Below are positions 1 to 6,751 of a DNA stretch of 11,577 bases, piece after piece. The first letter of the stretch is position 1, and every line of letters starts with the position of its first letter. The DNA lies in assembly GCA_964506905.1 (NCBI GenBank), contig CAZDNW010000065.1:1-11577 (forward strand). The letters run 5' to 3'. A program made the position numbers and the translations under genes. This stretch comes from JALWZX01 sp964506905 (GTDB taxonomy: Bacteria; Patescibacteriota; WWE3; 2-01-FULL-39-13). The notes below the pieces were generated by a model that was not told the origin of the DNA, searched no databases, and saw only the letters and a program-made list of their open reading frames with translations.

Positions 1-1170
1 ATGAACCTAACATTCACCTCTGATCAACAAAAAGCTCTTGATAAATTACTTAATTGGTATAAAACCAGTTTCAACAATTATATAACACTTGGGGGGTATG
101 CGGGAACAGGTAAAACAACATTAATAACTCATTACAGAAAATTATTATATAAAGAAAACCCGGATTTGAAAGTTGCATTTTGCAGTTATACAGGTAAGGC
201 AGTCAGAGTTTTGAAAAACAAGTTAGAAGAATCACATGCTGTATATTCAGAAGATACTGTGTCTACAATTCATTCACTTATATATTCCCCTATTGAAAAT
301 GAAAAGCAAATTATTATTGGTTGGAAATTAAAAGATAGAGATAAAATTAAGGCGGATTTAATTATTATTGATGAGGCTTCAATGGTTGATCAAGAAATAT
401 GGCGAGATTTAGTTTCATTTAGAATCCCAATTATTGCTGTTGGTGATCATGGGCAACTTCCACCTATCAAAGGTAAGTTCAACTTAATACAAAAACCTAT
501 GATTACACTTACAAAGATACATAGACAAGCTGAAGATAATCCAATCATAAAAGTATCAATCTATGCACGAGAAGACGGTAAAATTCCTATAAAAAGATAT
601 TCAGATACAGTTATAAAATATGCAAGAGATGATATAGATGCACAAGACAAGCTAGACGATATAGCAAGAAGTTTTAATGACGATACGCTAGTTTTATGTG
701 GTTACAACAATACCAGAGTGAAATTAAATAAGTTTATTAGAAATTCATTAGAAATATATTCCCCTACACCAGTACCAGGCGATCAAGTTATTTGTTTAAG
801 AAACAATCACGAAAAACAAATATTTAATGGAATGTTTGGAATAATTCAGACAATCAAATCGGCAGATAAATTCAAATATTATGCAGAAATAAAAATGGAA
901 GACGGTCAACTTTATATGGGAAATATATTAAAAGAGCAGTTTAATAATAAAGAATCGTTAAATTTTACAAACAAACGAAAAATTACACTAGACACTGATT
1001 TATTTGATTTTGGCTATGCAATAACAGTGCATAAAGCACAAGGTAGTGAAGCGTCCCGTGTTTTAGTCTTAGAAGAAAGGTTTAAACAAATGAGTGATGA
1101 GCAATATAAAAGGTGGTTGTATACAGCGGTAACACGCGCAACAACAGAGCTTTATATTGTTGGAACTTAA
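1..1170 (+). CDS. Dda/RecD-like superfamily 1 DNA helicase (AAA family ATPase)
   Basis: Predicted ATP-dependent 5'-3' DNA helicase of 389 residues, cytoplasmic, acting on single-stranded DNA in replication or repair. The motifs are complete and in order: Walker A GYAGTGKT at 32-39, Walker B IIIDEAS with D124/E125, motif III GDHGQLPP at 148-155, motif V ITVHKAQGSE at 341-350 and motif VI AVTRA at 376-380 with the arginine finger R379. This matches the RecD/Dda/Pif1 branch with a UvrD_C_2-type second RecA fold. Length is close to T4 Dda (about 440) and far below RecD of RecBCD; there is no nuclease domain. The ATG is the first base of the window, so neither the upstream region nor a longer N-terminus can be seen; the N-terminal TSDQQKAL is typical of the start of this fold, which supports this start. 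The exact role cannot be set from sequence. Confidence 0.87.
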   Translation: MNLTFTSDQQKALDKLLNWYKTSFNNYITLGGYAGTGKTTLITHYRKLLYKENPDLKVAFCSYTGKAVRVLKNKLEESHAVYSEDTVSTIHSLIYSPIENEKQIIIGWKLKDRDKIKADLIIIDEASMVDQEIWRDLVSFRIPIIAVGDHGQLPPIKGKFNLIQKPMITLTKIHRQAEDNPIIKVSIYAREDGKIPIKRYSDTVIKYARDDIDAQDKLDDIARSFNDDTLVLCGYNNTRVKLNKFIRNSLEIYSPTPVPGDQVICLRNNHEKQIFNGMFGIIQTIKSADKFKYYAEIKMEDGQLYMGNILKEQFNNKESLNFTNKRKITLDTDLFDFGYAITVHKAQGSEASRVLVLEERFKQMSDEQYKRWLYTAVTRATTELYIVGT

Positions 1171-1200
1171 ATTGTTATCATTTAATATAGATATAAACAT

Positions 1201-2355
1201 ATGCAAATTTTAAACGAGCAAATGGCATTAACAACAATTAGCTTGCTTTTTTTAGTAATATATATAACTTATTATTTATATGTAGTAATACATAAGGTTT
1301 ACCTTTCAAATAAAGTTAAAAATTTTTCCGTTGAATATAAATTACCTAAAAATATTTCCCCTGTTTTAGCAGGTTTTATACACAACATGAGATTTACATA
1401 CGATCTAATTAGTTCTGTAGTTGTATCTCTTGCGATTAAAGGTGTGCTAGAAATAAAAAAGGTTTCTACAACAAATTATAAATTAATAAAAAAATCAACG
1501 GATAAAACTACGAAACTGTCAAAAGAAGAAGAGTTATTTATAAAAACAGCATTTGAGAATGGCTCAAATGAGTTCATCTTTAGTACACAGCGATGTGTTG
1601 AAATAAAAAATTTATATTCAAAACTACGCAACTTTGTGAATAAAAATTATAAACCCAAGTATATTGAAAGTTATAGTAAAGAATATTTGTTTGGCTGGGC
1701 GATTATCTTGATATATTATTTAAGTCTTCGGTTTATAGATAATTCATATAAAAGTGTAATAAGCGTAATATTATTTGCACTTTTGTTTAGTTTTGCTCTC
1801 AAATCTGATGCCGTTCAAAAGTTTGGTGTTTCATTAATAAAAACATTTTATAAAGTATTGGTTTTTGTTTTAACCGCTTTTTTAATTTTAAATGCTTGGA
1901 CTTCCATATATTCTTTGCATAATTACCTTTTTATATACTTTATTACTTTGCAAATGTTTTTGCCAATAATACTGGTTAACAGAACTAAAAGCGGAGAGGA
2001 TTTAGAAAAGAAAATATTAGGTTTTATAGAATTTGTAACTACAGTTGAAAAAGATCGTATGAATATAGATAGTGAACACATTAAGGGGTTAAAACTAGAA
2101 AATTATGAAGATTACCTGCCCTACATTGTTGCATTAAGAATAGAACCAGATAATTCAAAAATATTTTGGCATTTATTAGAAGATTTATTTGTATACAAAG
2201 AAGAAGGTGTGAATGTAAATGATTATTGGTTGTTAGGCAATGATTTAAGGGGAATTCAAGCAGAATGTTACAAACTAAAAGACGAAGATAATAGTTTTAC
2301 AATTACGGACGTTATAAATATTACGAAGAAAGTAACTAATAGGTTTAATATATAA
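1201..2355 (+). CDS. DUF2207 (YciQ-like) membrane protein lacking the extracellular domain
   Basis: Integral membrane protein of 384 residues, function unknown. One hydrophobic span lies at about 9-31. A soluble segment follows at 40-160 with VEYKLPKNISPVLAGFI and a winged-helix-like stretch ending IKGVLEIKK. Four more spans lie near 163-179, 183-200, 214-236 and 241-259. The C-terminal cytosolic part holds GFIEFVTTVEKDR (274-286) and YEDYLPYIVALRIE (302-315), both characteristic of the C-terminal half of DUF2207 proteins. Full-length members carry a signal peptide and a long extracellular beta-rich domain in front of the first span; here the protein begins almost at that span, so the domain is absent. 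No Shine-Dalgarno is visible; M8 (ATG at 1222) is an alternative start. It follows the helicase by 30 bases, but shared function is not evident. Family call is by motif recall. Confidence 0.7.
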   Translation: MQILNEQMALTTISLLFLVIYITYYLYVVIHKVYLSNKVKNFSVEYKLPKNISPVLAGFIHNMRFTYDLISSVVVSLAIKGVLEIKKVSTTNYKLIKKSTDKTTKLSKEEELFIKTAFENGSNEFIFSTQRCVEIKNLYSKLRNFVNKNYKPKYIESYSKEYLFGWAIILIYYLSLRFIDNSYKSVISVILFALLFSFALKSDAVQKFGVSLIKTFYKVLVFVLTAFLILNAWTSIYSLHNYLFIYFITLQMFLPIILVNRTKSGEDLEKKILGFIEFVTTVEKDRMNIDSEHIKGLKLENYEDYLPYIVALRIEPDNSKIFWHLLEDLFVYKEEGVNVNDYWLLGNDLRGIQAECYKLKDEDNSFTITDVINITKKVTNRFNI

Positions 2356-2431
2356 GTAGAGGCGAATGCCTGTCTTGTTTCAATTGCCAGCAAATTAACG
2401 GTTTATGATAGAATCTTACTAATAATATTGA

Positions 2432-2437
2432 TATACT
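2432..2437 (+). promoter_or_regulatory. Extended -10 promoter for the ABC exporter operon, probably leaderless
   Basis: TATACT is preceded by TG and one base (TGATATACT, 2429-2437), an extended -10 element. It ends 7 bases before the ATG at 2445, so transcription would begin at or next to the start codon. No convincing -35 box lies 16-18 bases upstream, and there is no Shine-Dalgarno. Chance matches are easy in AT-rich DNA. Confidence 0.45.
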
Positions 2438-2444
2438 AATTGTA

Positions 2445-3242
2445 ATGCTCACAATCTCAAAATACTTTTATATTACAAAATTAGCGATTATTAGAATGTC
2501 TGCATATCCTACCCGCTTTTGGGGTGCAATTTTAGCTGATTTAATAATTTTTCTTTTTGTATACTTCTTATGGACACACTTATATTTAGGAAAAACAAGT
2601 GTTAATGGATATACGCTTAAAATGATGATTACTTATTATTTAATAACGTTGCTAATTGGTAGTTTTACATTGGTGCGTGGGTATGCAAATCGCATTAGTA
2701 AAGATATTAAGAGTGGTGATGCATCACTTCATTTTATTAAACCATTTCAGTATAAATGGGTTTTGTTTGCTGATAGTATCGGTTGGGCTATCCCCCCTTT
2801 CTTGATTTTGCTTGGCATAGTTTTATTGCTATATGGCATACAATTTCAATATTTATTACCACCGCATAACTTATTATTGTTTTCGTTATCAGCTATTCTT
2901 GGCACGATACTAAACTTTTTAATAATAAGTACTGCAGGAACAATTGCATTTTGGACGACTACAACCGGTGGATTTATAAGTTTATTAACAAGATTTAGTG
3001 CGATGCTAGGAGGTAGTTTAGTACCTCTGTCATTTTTCCCGCAACATATCCAAGCGGTTTTGAACTATTTACCTTTTAAATATACGCATTATGTTTCTTT
3101 GGAAATATACCTTGGCAATTTAAAAGGACCAGAAGAATTATTTACCATGGGAATTCAATTGTTATGGATTCTTATATTTTTAATAATAAGTAAATTTATT
3201 TGGAATAAAGGCTATAAAGCATATGAAGCAGTTAATGGTTAA
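2445..3242 (+). CDS. ABC-2 type transporter permease, first subunit
   Basis: Membrane subunit of an ABC exporter, 265 residues with about six hydrophobic spans: roughly 30-45, 60-80, 105-130, 140-170, 180-200 and 230-250. N-terminal features such as YPTRFWGAILADLIIFLFVY and the segment SKDIKSGDASLHFIKPFQYKW are characteristic of the uncharacterised ABC-2 permease families (COG4587/COG3694, DUF990-like) that work with a NatA/COG4586-type ATPase. The G-D-x-S/L-hFhhKPh-type motif in the first cytosolic loop recurs in the second permease (KGNLDFYLLKPI), supporting a heterodimer. The gene overlaps the next permease by 20 bases and is followed by the ATPase, so the three form an operon. Cargo cannot be read from sequence; relatives are annotated as drug, lipid or polysaccharide exporters without firm evidence. 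Confidence 0.82.
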   Translation: MLTISKYFYITKLAIIRMSAYPTRFWGAILADLIIFLFVYFLWTHLYLGKTSVNGYTLKMMITYYLITLLIGSFTLVRGYANRISKDIKSGDASLHFIKPFQYKWVLFADSIGWAIPPFLILLGIVLLLYGIQFQYLLPPHNLLLFSLSAILGTILNFLIISTAGTIAFWTTTTGGFISLLTRFSAMLGGSLVPLSFFPQHIQAVLNYLPFKYTHYVSLEIYLGNLKGPEELFTMGIQLLWILIFLIISKFIWNKGYKAYEAVNG

Positions 3243-4023
3243 ATACATATCATACTATATTGAACGAATTAAATATCCAATGATGGAAGCGTTGGAATAT
3301 CGTGCAGATATCATATCATTAACATTTACCTCGTATGCATACATGCTAATTCAACTGATTTTCATAACAGTTGTGGTCAATCAATTCGGAAGCATTGGTG
3401 ATTGGGGATTAGATGATATGATAATTCTTTTTGCATCTGGACAGTTTATATTATTGGCTACAATATCAATTTTTATTAATGTTTGGGATAATACAGAAAC
3501 CGACATCGAGAAAGGGAATTTGGATTTTTATTTGTTAAAACCCATAAATGTTTTGTTCAACTATTCTACAAGAGGGTTTGTATTATTCCAAAATTTACCT
3601 AGTCTAATGTTTCCTGTTATTTTATTGTATTTTGCACGAGATTCTATTATCTTTAGTCCAGCCATTTTTATTTTGTATTTAGTTTCAATTTTCATGAGTA
3701 TGACAATATTTTATTCTATCATAGTGATTTTAGGTTCTTTAAGTTTTTGGATTACTGATTCCAGATATTTTAAATTAATTCTCTTTGGTTTATGGAAATC
3801 CGCCGCACTATACCCTGCCGATATATATCCGAATTGGGCATTACCTATATTTTTAATAATAATCCCAATAGGTTTATTAGCGTATGCGCCATCGTATTTT
3901 TTAGTTTTTGGGTTTAATTGGCAATTATATGCGGTTCAAGTATTTGTAACAATAATATTTAGTTTTGGTGCTGTTTTCATATGGAATAAGGGCATAAAAA
4001 AATATTCCAGTGCTAGCAGTTAA
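3223..4023 (+). CDS. ABC-2 type transporter permease, second subunit
   Basis: Second membrane subunit of the exporter, 266 residues with about six spans. The motif DIEKGNLDFYLLKPI (about 86-100) is the family hallmark and parallels the first permease. The N-terminus holds YPMMEALEYRADIISLTF, typical of this permease family. The start at 3223 lies 20 bases inside the preceding gene, with a weak AAAGG at 3207-3211 that is 11 bases upstream; a second ATG at 3235 would shorten the overlap to 8 bases and is a credible alternative start (MVKYISYYI). Either way the two permeases are translationally coupled. The ATPase gene starts 14 bases after the stop. Confidence 0.82.
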   Translation: MKQLMVKYISYYIERIKYPMMEALEYRADIISLTFTSYAYMLIQLIFITVVVNQFGSIGDWGLDDMIILFASGQFILLATISIFINVWDNTETDIEKGNLDFYLLKPINVLFNYSTRGFVLFQNLPSLMFPVILLYFARDSIIFSPAIFILYLVSIFMSMTIFYSIIVILGSLSFWITDSRYFKLILFGLWKSAALYPADIYPNWALPIFLIIIPIGLLAYAPSYFLVFGFNWQLYAVQVFVTIIFSFGAVFIWNKGIKKYSSASS

Positions 4024-4037
4024 ATATAAATCTCATT

Positions 4038-5021
4038 ATGGAAAAAGTAATAAAAGTTAAAAATTTATCAAGACACTTTAAAGTTCACAAACGAAAGTCG
4101 GGGTTAAAAGAGAGTCTAAAAAGTGTGTTTCATAGAGAATATGAATTAGTTAAAGCTGTTGATAACGTTTCTTTTGAAATTAATCAAGGAGAATTTGTCG
4201 GATTTATAGGGCCTAACGGAGCGGGTAAAACCACTACATTAAAAATGTTGAGTGGACTTCTCTACCCTACTTCAGGAGAAGTAGATGTTTTAGGGTATTT
4301 CCCATTTGATAAAAAGCATGATTTCTTAAGACAAATCAGCCTAGTAATGGGACAAAAAAATCAATTATTTTGGGATTTACCTGCGGAAGAAACCTTTAAG
4401 TTAATAAAAAAAATATACGATATACCAGATGGTGAATACAATAAAACAGTTAATGAATTAATAGAATTATTAGATGTAACAGATATAGTACAAAAACAAG
4501 TTAGAAAAATGAGTTTAGGCCAACGAATGAAGTGTGAATTTATAGCCTCGTTGATTTACAAACCAAAAGTTTTGTTTTTAGATGAACCGACAATAGGTTT
4601 AGACGTTGTTATGCAGAAAAAACTTCGTGAATTTATTAAAGAATATAACCGAAAATATAAGACGACGATAATACTAACAAGCCATTACATGGAAGATGTA
4701 AAGGAACTTTGTGAAAGGGTTATAATAATTGATAAAGGTAAAATTGGTTATGATGGTAGTTTAGAAATACTTATTAAGAAATATGCTAAGTCAAAAAGGA
4801 TTACACTTGTTTTTATAAAACCAGTTAAAAAGAAAGATTTAATGCCTTACGGTAGAATAATAAAATATGAGCGATACAAAGTTACATTTGAAATTCCTAA
4901 GTCAGATATCAGTGATGTAGCAAGCAAATTATTAAAAGATTTTGATGTAGACGATGTTGACATATCAGAGATTTCCATAGAAGAAATAGTGAGGCAAATT
5001 TTCACCAACCATAAAATATAA
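4038..5021 (+). CDS. ABC exporter ATP-binding subunit (COG4586/NatA type)
   Basis: Cytoplasmic ATPase driving the exporter, 327 residues. All motors of an ABC nucleotide-binding domain are present: Walker A GPNGAGKT at 58-65, a Q-loop within MGQKNQLFWDLP, signature MSLGQRMK from 158 (LGQ in place of the more usual SGGQ, as is common in this subfamily), Walker B VLFLDEPT at 178-185 with E183, and the switch histidine H216 in LTSHYME. A domain of about 85 residues follows the ATPase core and likely contacts the permeases or regulates turnover. The N-terminal region with a basic stretch before VKAVDNVSF and the GQKNQLFWDLP segment are characteristic of the uncharacterised COG4586 group paired with COG4587/COG3694 permeases. 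No Shine-Dalgarno is seen; TATAAA at 4025-4030 ends 7 bases before the ATG, but operon read-through is more likely. Confidence 0.9.
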   Translation: MEKVIKVKNLSRHFKVHKRKSGLKESLKSVFHREYELVKAVDNVSFEINQGEFVGFIGPNGAGKTTTLKMLSGLLYPTSGEVDVLGYFPFDKKHDFLRQISLVMGQKNQLFWDLPAEETFKLIKKIYDIPDGEYNKTVNELIELLDVTDIVQKQVRKMSLGQRMKCEFIASLIYKPKVLFLDEPTIGLDVVMQKKLREFIKEYNRKYKTTIILTSHYMEDVKELCERVIIIDKGKIGYDGSLEILIKKYAKSKRITLVFIKPVKKKDLMPYGRIIKYERYKVTFEIPKSDISDVASKLLKDFDVDDVDISEISIEEIVRQIFTNHKI

Positions 5022-5026
5022 ATTCT

Positions 5027-5057
5027 TTGCAAGTTTTATATATAAAGGTATTATAAT
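5027..5057 (+). promoter_or_regulatory. Candidate rsmI promoter, leaderless
   Basis: TATAAT (5052-5057) is a perfect -10 consensus ending 8 bases before the rsmI ATG. TTGCAA (5027-5032) matches 4 of 6 bases of a -35 box at a rather long 19-base spacing. Transcription would start at or just before the ATG, and there is no Shine-Dalgarno, consistent with a leaderless message. Confidence 0.5.
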
Positions 5058-5065
5058 TATCAATT

Positions 5066-5767
5066 ATGGGAGTTTTATACATTGTACCAACACCAATCGG
5101 TAATTTAAGAGATATTACACTGCGAGCAATAGATGTATTAAAAGAAGCAAAAACGGTTTTATCAGAAGATACCAGGGTTACTAAAAAGTTATTAAGTTTA
5201 CTCGAAATAGATTACAGTGATAAGGAATTTATAAGTTTTTTTGACCACAACGAAGAACGAAAAATCCCACTAGTTATAGATTTATTGACAAATGGTAACG
5301 ATGTTGTTCTTGTATCAGATGCAGGAACCCCCCTACTCAATGATCCTGGATTTAAATTAGTTCGCGAAATTAGAAAATTAGATCAAGACATAAAAATTGA
5401 AGTTTTACCAGGAGCAACTTCAATTACTACAGCACTAGTTGCATCAGGTTTGCCAACGGACAAGTTTACATTTGTAGGATATTTTCCAAGAAAAAAAGGC
5501 AAAAAAGAAAATCTTCTAAAAGACTTATCAAAAATCAACGAAACTTTAAAAGTAACATATATTGGTTTCGAGTCTCCCTATAGATTGATTTCCACATTAG
5601 AAATAATTGAAGATGTTTATAAAGATAATTGTGCTATTTCTGTTTGCAACGACTTAACAAAAATGTATGAATTTGTAATTACAGGTAAGCCTAAAGATGT
5701 TTTAACCCAAATCAAAAGTAAATCAAAACTCAAAGGGGAATTTATTGTATTATTTCACATTGATTAA
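5066..5767 (+). CDS. rsmI: 16S rRNA (cytidine-1402-2'-O)-methyltransferase RsmI, short form
   Basis: S-adenosylmethionine-dependent tetrapyrrole-methylase-fold enzyme that 2'-O-methylates C1402 in the decoding centre of 16S rRNA. Diagnostic motifs: VPTPIGNLRDITLRA (7-21), SEDTRVTKKLL (33-43), FFDHNE (58-63), VSDAGTPLLNDPG (83-95), the cofactor-site loop PGATSITTALVASGLPT (115-131) and FVGYFPRKKG (136-145). The protein has 233 residues and ends after KGEFIVLFHID; the roughly 50-residue C-terminal extension of E. coli RsmI (286 residues) is missing, as in other reduced versions. The catalytic core appears intact. It lies 44 bases after the ABC exporter but has its own -10-like element. Function assignment is firm from motifs. 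Confidence 0.92.
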   Translation: MGVLYIVPTPIGNLRDITLRAIDVLKEAKTVLSEDTRVTKKLLSLLEIDYSDKEFISFFDHNEERKIPLVIDLLTNGNDVVLVSDAGTPLLNDPGFKLVREIRKLDQDIKIEVLPGATSITTALVASGLPTDKFTFVGYFPRKKGKKENLLKDLSKINETLKVTYIGFESPYRLISTLEIIEDVYKDNCAISVCNDLTKMYEFVITGKPKDVLTQIKSKSKLKGEFIVLFHID

Positions 5768-5809
5768 ATTTTATATAAATAATAACTATTTTGTGAATTT
5801 ACTATAATA

Positions 5810-5838
5810 TTGACAAAATCGGCTTGTCGTAGTACGCT
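5810..5838 (+). promoter_or_regulatory. Candidate promoter for the YtxG-like gene, with overlapping inverted repeat
   Basis: TTGACA (5810-5815) is a perfect -35 box. TACGCT (5833-5838), a weak -10, lies at an ideal 17-base spacing and ends 7 bases before the ATG at 5846. An alternative TATAAT sits at 5803-5808 without a good -35. GACAA (5812-5816) and TTGTC (5824-5828) form a 5-base inverted repeat overlapping the -35 box and spacer, which could be an operator half-site pair or chance. Confidence 0.4.
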
Positions 5839-5845
5839 ATAGGGT

Positions 5846-6148
5846 ATGTTAATAGATCCAAAAGAATTTCTAACTATCACATTATTAATATTTGTTACTG
5901 TACTTGTACCAATAATATTGGTTCAGATAATTTTATTACTTAAGAGAGCCGACAAAGTTGTAAGAAATGCAGAACAAATATCAGAAAGTATTGCAGAAAT
6001 TACTGATGATGAAGGAAAAATGCAAGAATTTGTGCAAGAAATCGTTAGTTATACTGCAAACGATGTGATTCAAACTCAATCAAATAATATTATGCAATCA
6101 GCATCTAAAGCTATTGCTTCTTTTTTGGTAAAGAGATTACCTGTCTAA
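5846..6148 (+). CDS. Small single-span membrane protein, YtxG/DUF948-like
   Basis: A 100-residue protein of unknown function. One hydrophobic span at about 9-33 is followed by KRADKVVRNAEQISESIAE, an amphipathic helical stretch with the look of DUF948 (YtxG-like) proteins, in which one membrane helix leads into a cytoplasmic helix. The short C-terminal half is polar and helical, ending in a weakly amphipathic segment (ASKAIASFLVKRLPV). It is followed 68 bases later by a YtxH-family gene; in Bacillus ytxG and ytxH are adjacent, and this pairing is the main support for the family guess because the sequence match itself is weak. No Shine-Dalgarno precedes the ATG. Coding on this strand is supported by position and composition. 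Confidence 0.55.
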   Translation: MLIDPKEFLTITLLIFVTVLVPIILVQIILLLKRADKVVRNAEQISESIAEITDDEGKMQEFVQEIVSYTANDVIQTQSNNIMQSASKAIASFLVKRLPV

Positions 6149-6156
6149 ATAAACAT

Positions 6157-6186
6157 TTGGTTATTATTTTGAGTTAAATATATAAG
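6157..6186 (+). promoter_or_regulatory. Weak candidate promoter for the ytxH-like gene
   Basis: TTGGTT (6157-6162), 18 bases, then TATAAG (6181-6186, 5 of 6 of the -10 consensus). Transcription would start near 6193, giving a leader of about 24 bases that contains the strong ribosome binding site at 6199. Co-transcription with the gene before it is equally possible. Confidence 0.3.
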
Positions 6187-6198
6187 TTAAATTGTTAC

Positions 6199-6208
6199 AA
6201 GGAGGTGA
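6199..6208 (+). promoter_or_regulatory. Strong Shine-Dalgarno that fixes the ytxH-like start at 6217
   Basis: AAGGAGGTGA is nearly the full complement of the 16S rRNA 3' end. It lies 8 bases before ATG at 6217. The in-frame GTG at 6205 is inside this site and is therefore not the start. It is the only strong Shine-Dalgarno seen upstream of a gene in this window, and it shows that the host ribosome probably does use the interaction. Confidence 0.85.
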
Positions 6209-6216
6209 ACTATAAA

Positions 6217-6633
6217 ATGGAAAATGCAAACAATATAAACAGTGCTAAAACAGGTTTACTAGGATTTTTAGTTGGAGCAACTGTTGGTGCAATGGTTGGA
6301 GTTTTATTTGCCCCAAAAAGTGGTGAAGAAACAAGAAAATTAATTGCAGACAAAACCAACGAAACTCTAAGAAGAACACAAGAAACATTAGAAGCACAAC
6401 AACAAAGAATTGAACAAAAATTAGCTGATGCAAAAGAAGCTTTACTAAGACTTCAAGAACAAGTAGCAGAAAAAGGTGCTGAGTTAAAAACTCTAAAAGT
6501 AACTAATGAAGCGGTTGATACAGAACAATCTGAACAAATTGCTATGTTAGAAGAGAGAATTAATAACTTAGAAAGACAATTAACTGCCACAAAAAAAACA
6601 ACTAAAAAAAGAGTGCCAGCTAAGAAAAAATAA
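6217..6633 (+). CDS. YtxH-family membrane protein with coiled coil and basic tail
   Basis: A 138-residue protein using ATG 6217, chosen because of the Shine-Dalgarno 8 bases upstream. A glycine-zipper membrane span, GLLGFLVGATVGAMVGVLF (13-31), is followed by APKSGEETRKLI, the standard YtxH (gas vesicle GvpP-like) signature. Residues 45-92 are a long charged amphipathic helix rich in Gln, Glu and Lys, predicted coiled coil, and 104-124 (SEQIAMLEERINNLERQL) is a second heptad-like stretch. The C-terminus, TATKKTTKKRVPAKKK, is strongly basic. YtxH proteins are general stress or envelope-associated proteins in Firmicutes; biochemical role is unknown. It follows the YtxG-like gene and is closed by a hairpin terminator. 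The tail resembles that of PEP synthase in this window and might bind nucleic acid or anionic lipid; that is speculation. Confidence 0.8.
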   Translation: MENANNINSAKTGLLGFLVGATVGAMVGVLFAPKSGEETRKLIADKTNETLRRTQETLEAQQQRIEQKLADAKEALLRLQEQVAEKGAELKTLKVTNEAVDTEQSEQIAMLEERINNLERQLTATKKTTKKRVPAKKK

Positions 6634-6687
6634 CTAATTATTTTAACTTAACATTTTTAGTTGAATTACTTGACTAATTCAATCATC

Positions 6688-6717
6688 AAAAGACAGAATT
6701 ATTATGTCTGTTCTTTT
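6688..6717 (+). terminator. Rho-independent terminator after the ytxH-like gene
   Basis: AAAAGACAGA (6688-6697) pairs with TCTGTTCTTTT (6707-6717) in a 10-base-pair stem with one bulged T and a 9-base loop. The 3' arm is itself T-rich, so it provides the U-tract. It lies 54 bases after the stop and 34 bases before the next gene. A weaker 7-base inverted repeat (TTGAATT/AATTCAA, 6661-6682) lies just ahead of it. Confidence 0.55.
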
Positions 6718-6736
6718 TAATTTCATAAAATTGGTG

Positions 6737-6742
6737 TAAAAT
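6737..6742 (+). promoter_or_regulatory. -10-like element for the phosphoglycerate mutase gene, probably leaderless
   Basis: TAAAAT ends 9 bases before the ATG at 6752. The gene follows a terminator, so it needs its own promoter, but no clear -35 box is visible at 16-18 bases. There is no Shine-Dalgarno between this element and the start. Confidence 0.4.
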
Positions 6743-6751
6743 AAAATTACC

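Noticed and set aside
2360..2371. Hairpin AGGC-GAAT-GCCT followed by TGTCTTGTTT, a possible terminator after the DUF2207 gene
   Set aside because: Only a 4-base-pair stem and an interrupted T-tract; too weak to call.
4847..5032. Minus-strand open frame of 61 codons
   Set aside because: Antisense to the C-terminal end of the ABC ATPase; Ser-rich translation without a family signature or start signal.
6205..6219. GTG start at 6205 for the ytxH-like gene, giving four extra residues
   Set aside because: The GTG lies inside the Shine-Dalgarno AAGGAGGTGA; ATG 6217 has ideal 8-base spacing.
6661..6682. Inverted repeat TTGAATT/AATTCAA as a second terminator
   Set aside because: AT-only stem apart from one pair and no U-tract follows; the hairpin at 6688-6717 is the better terminator.
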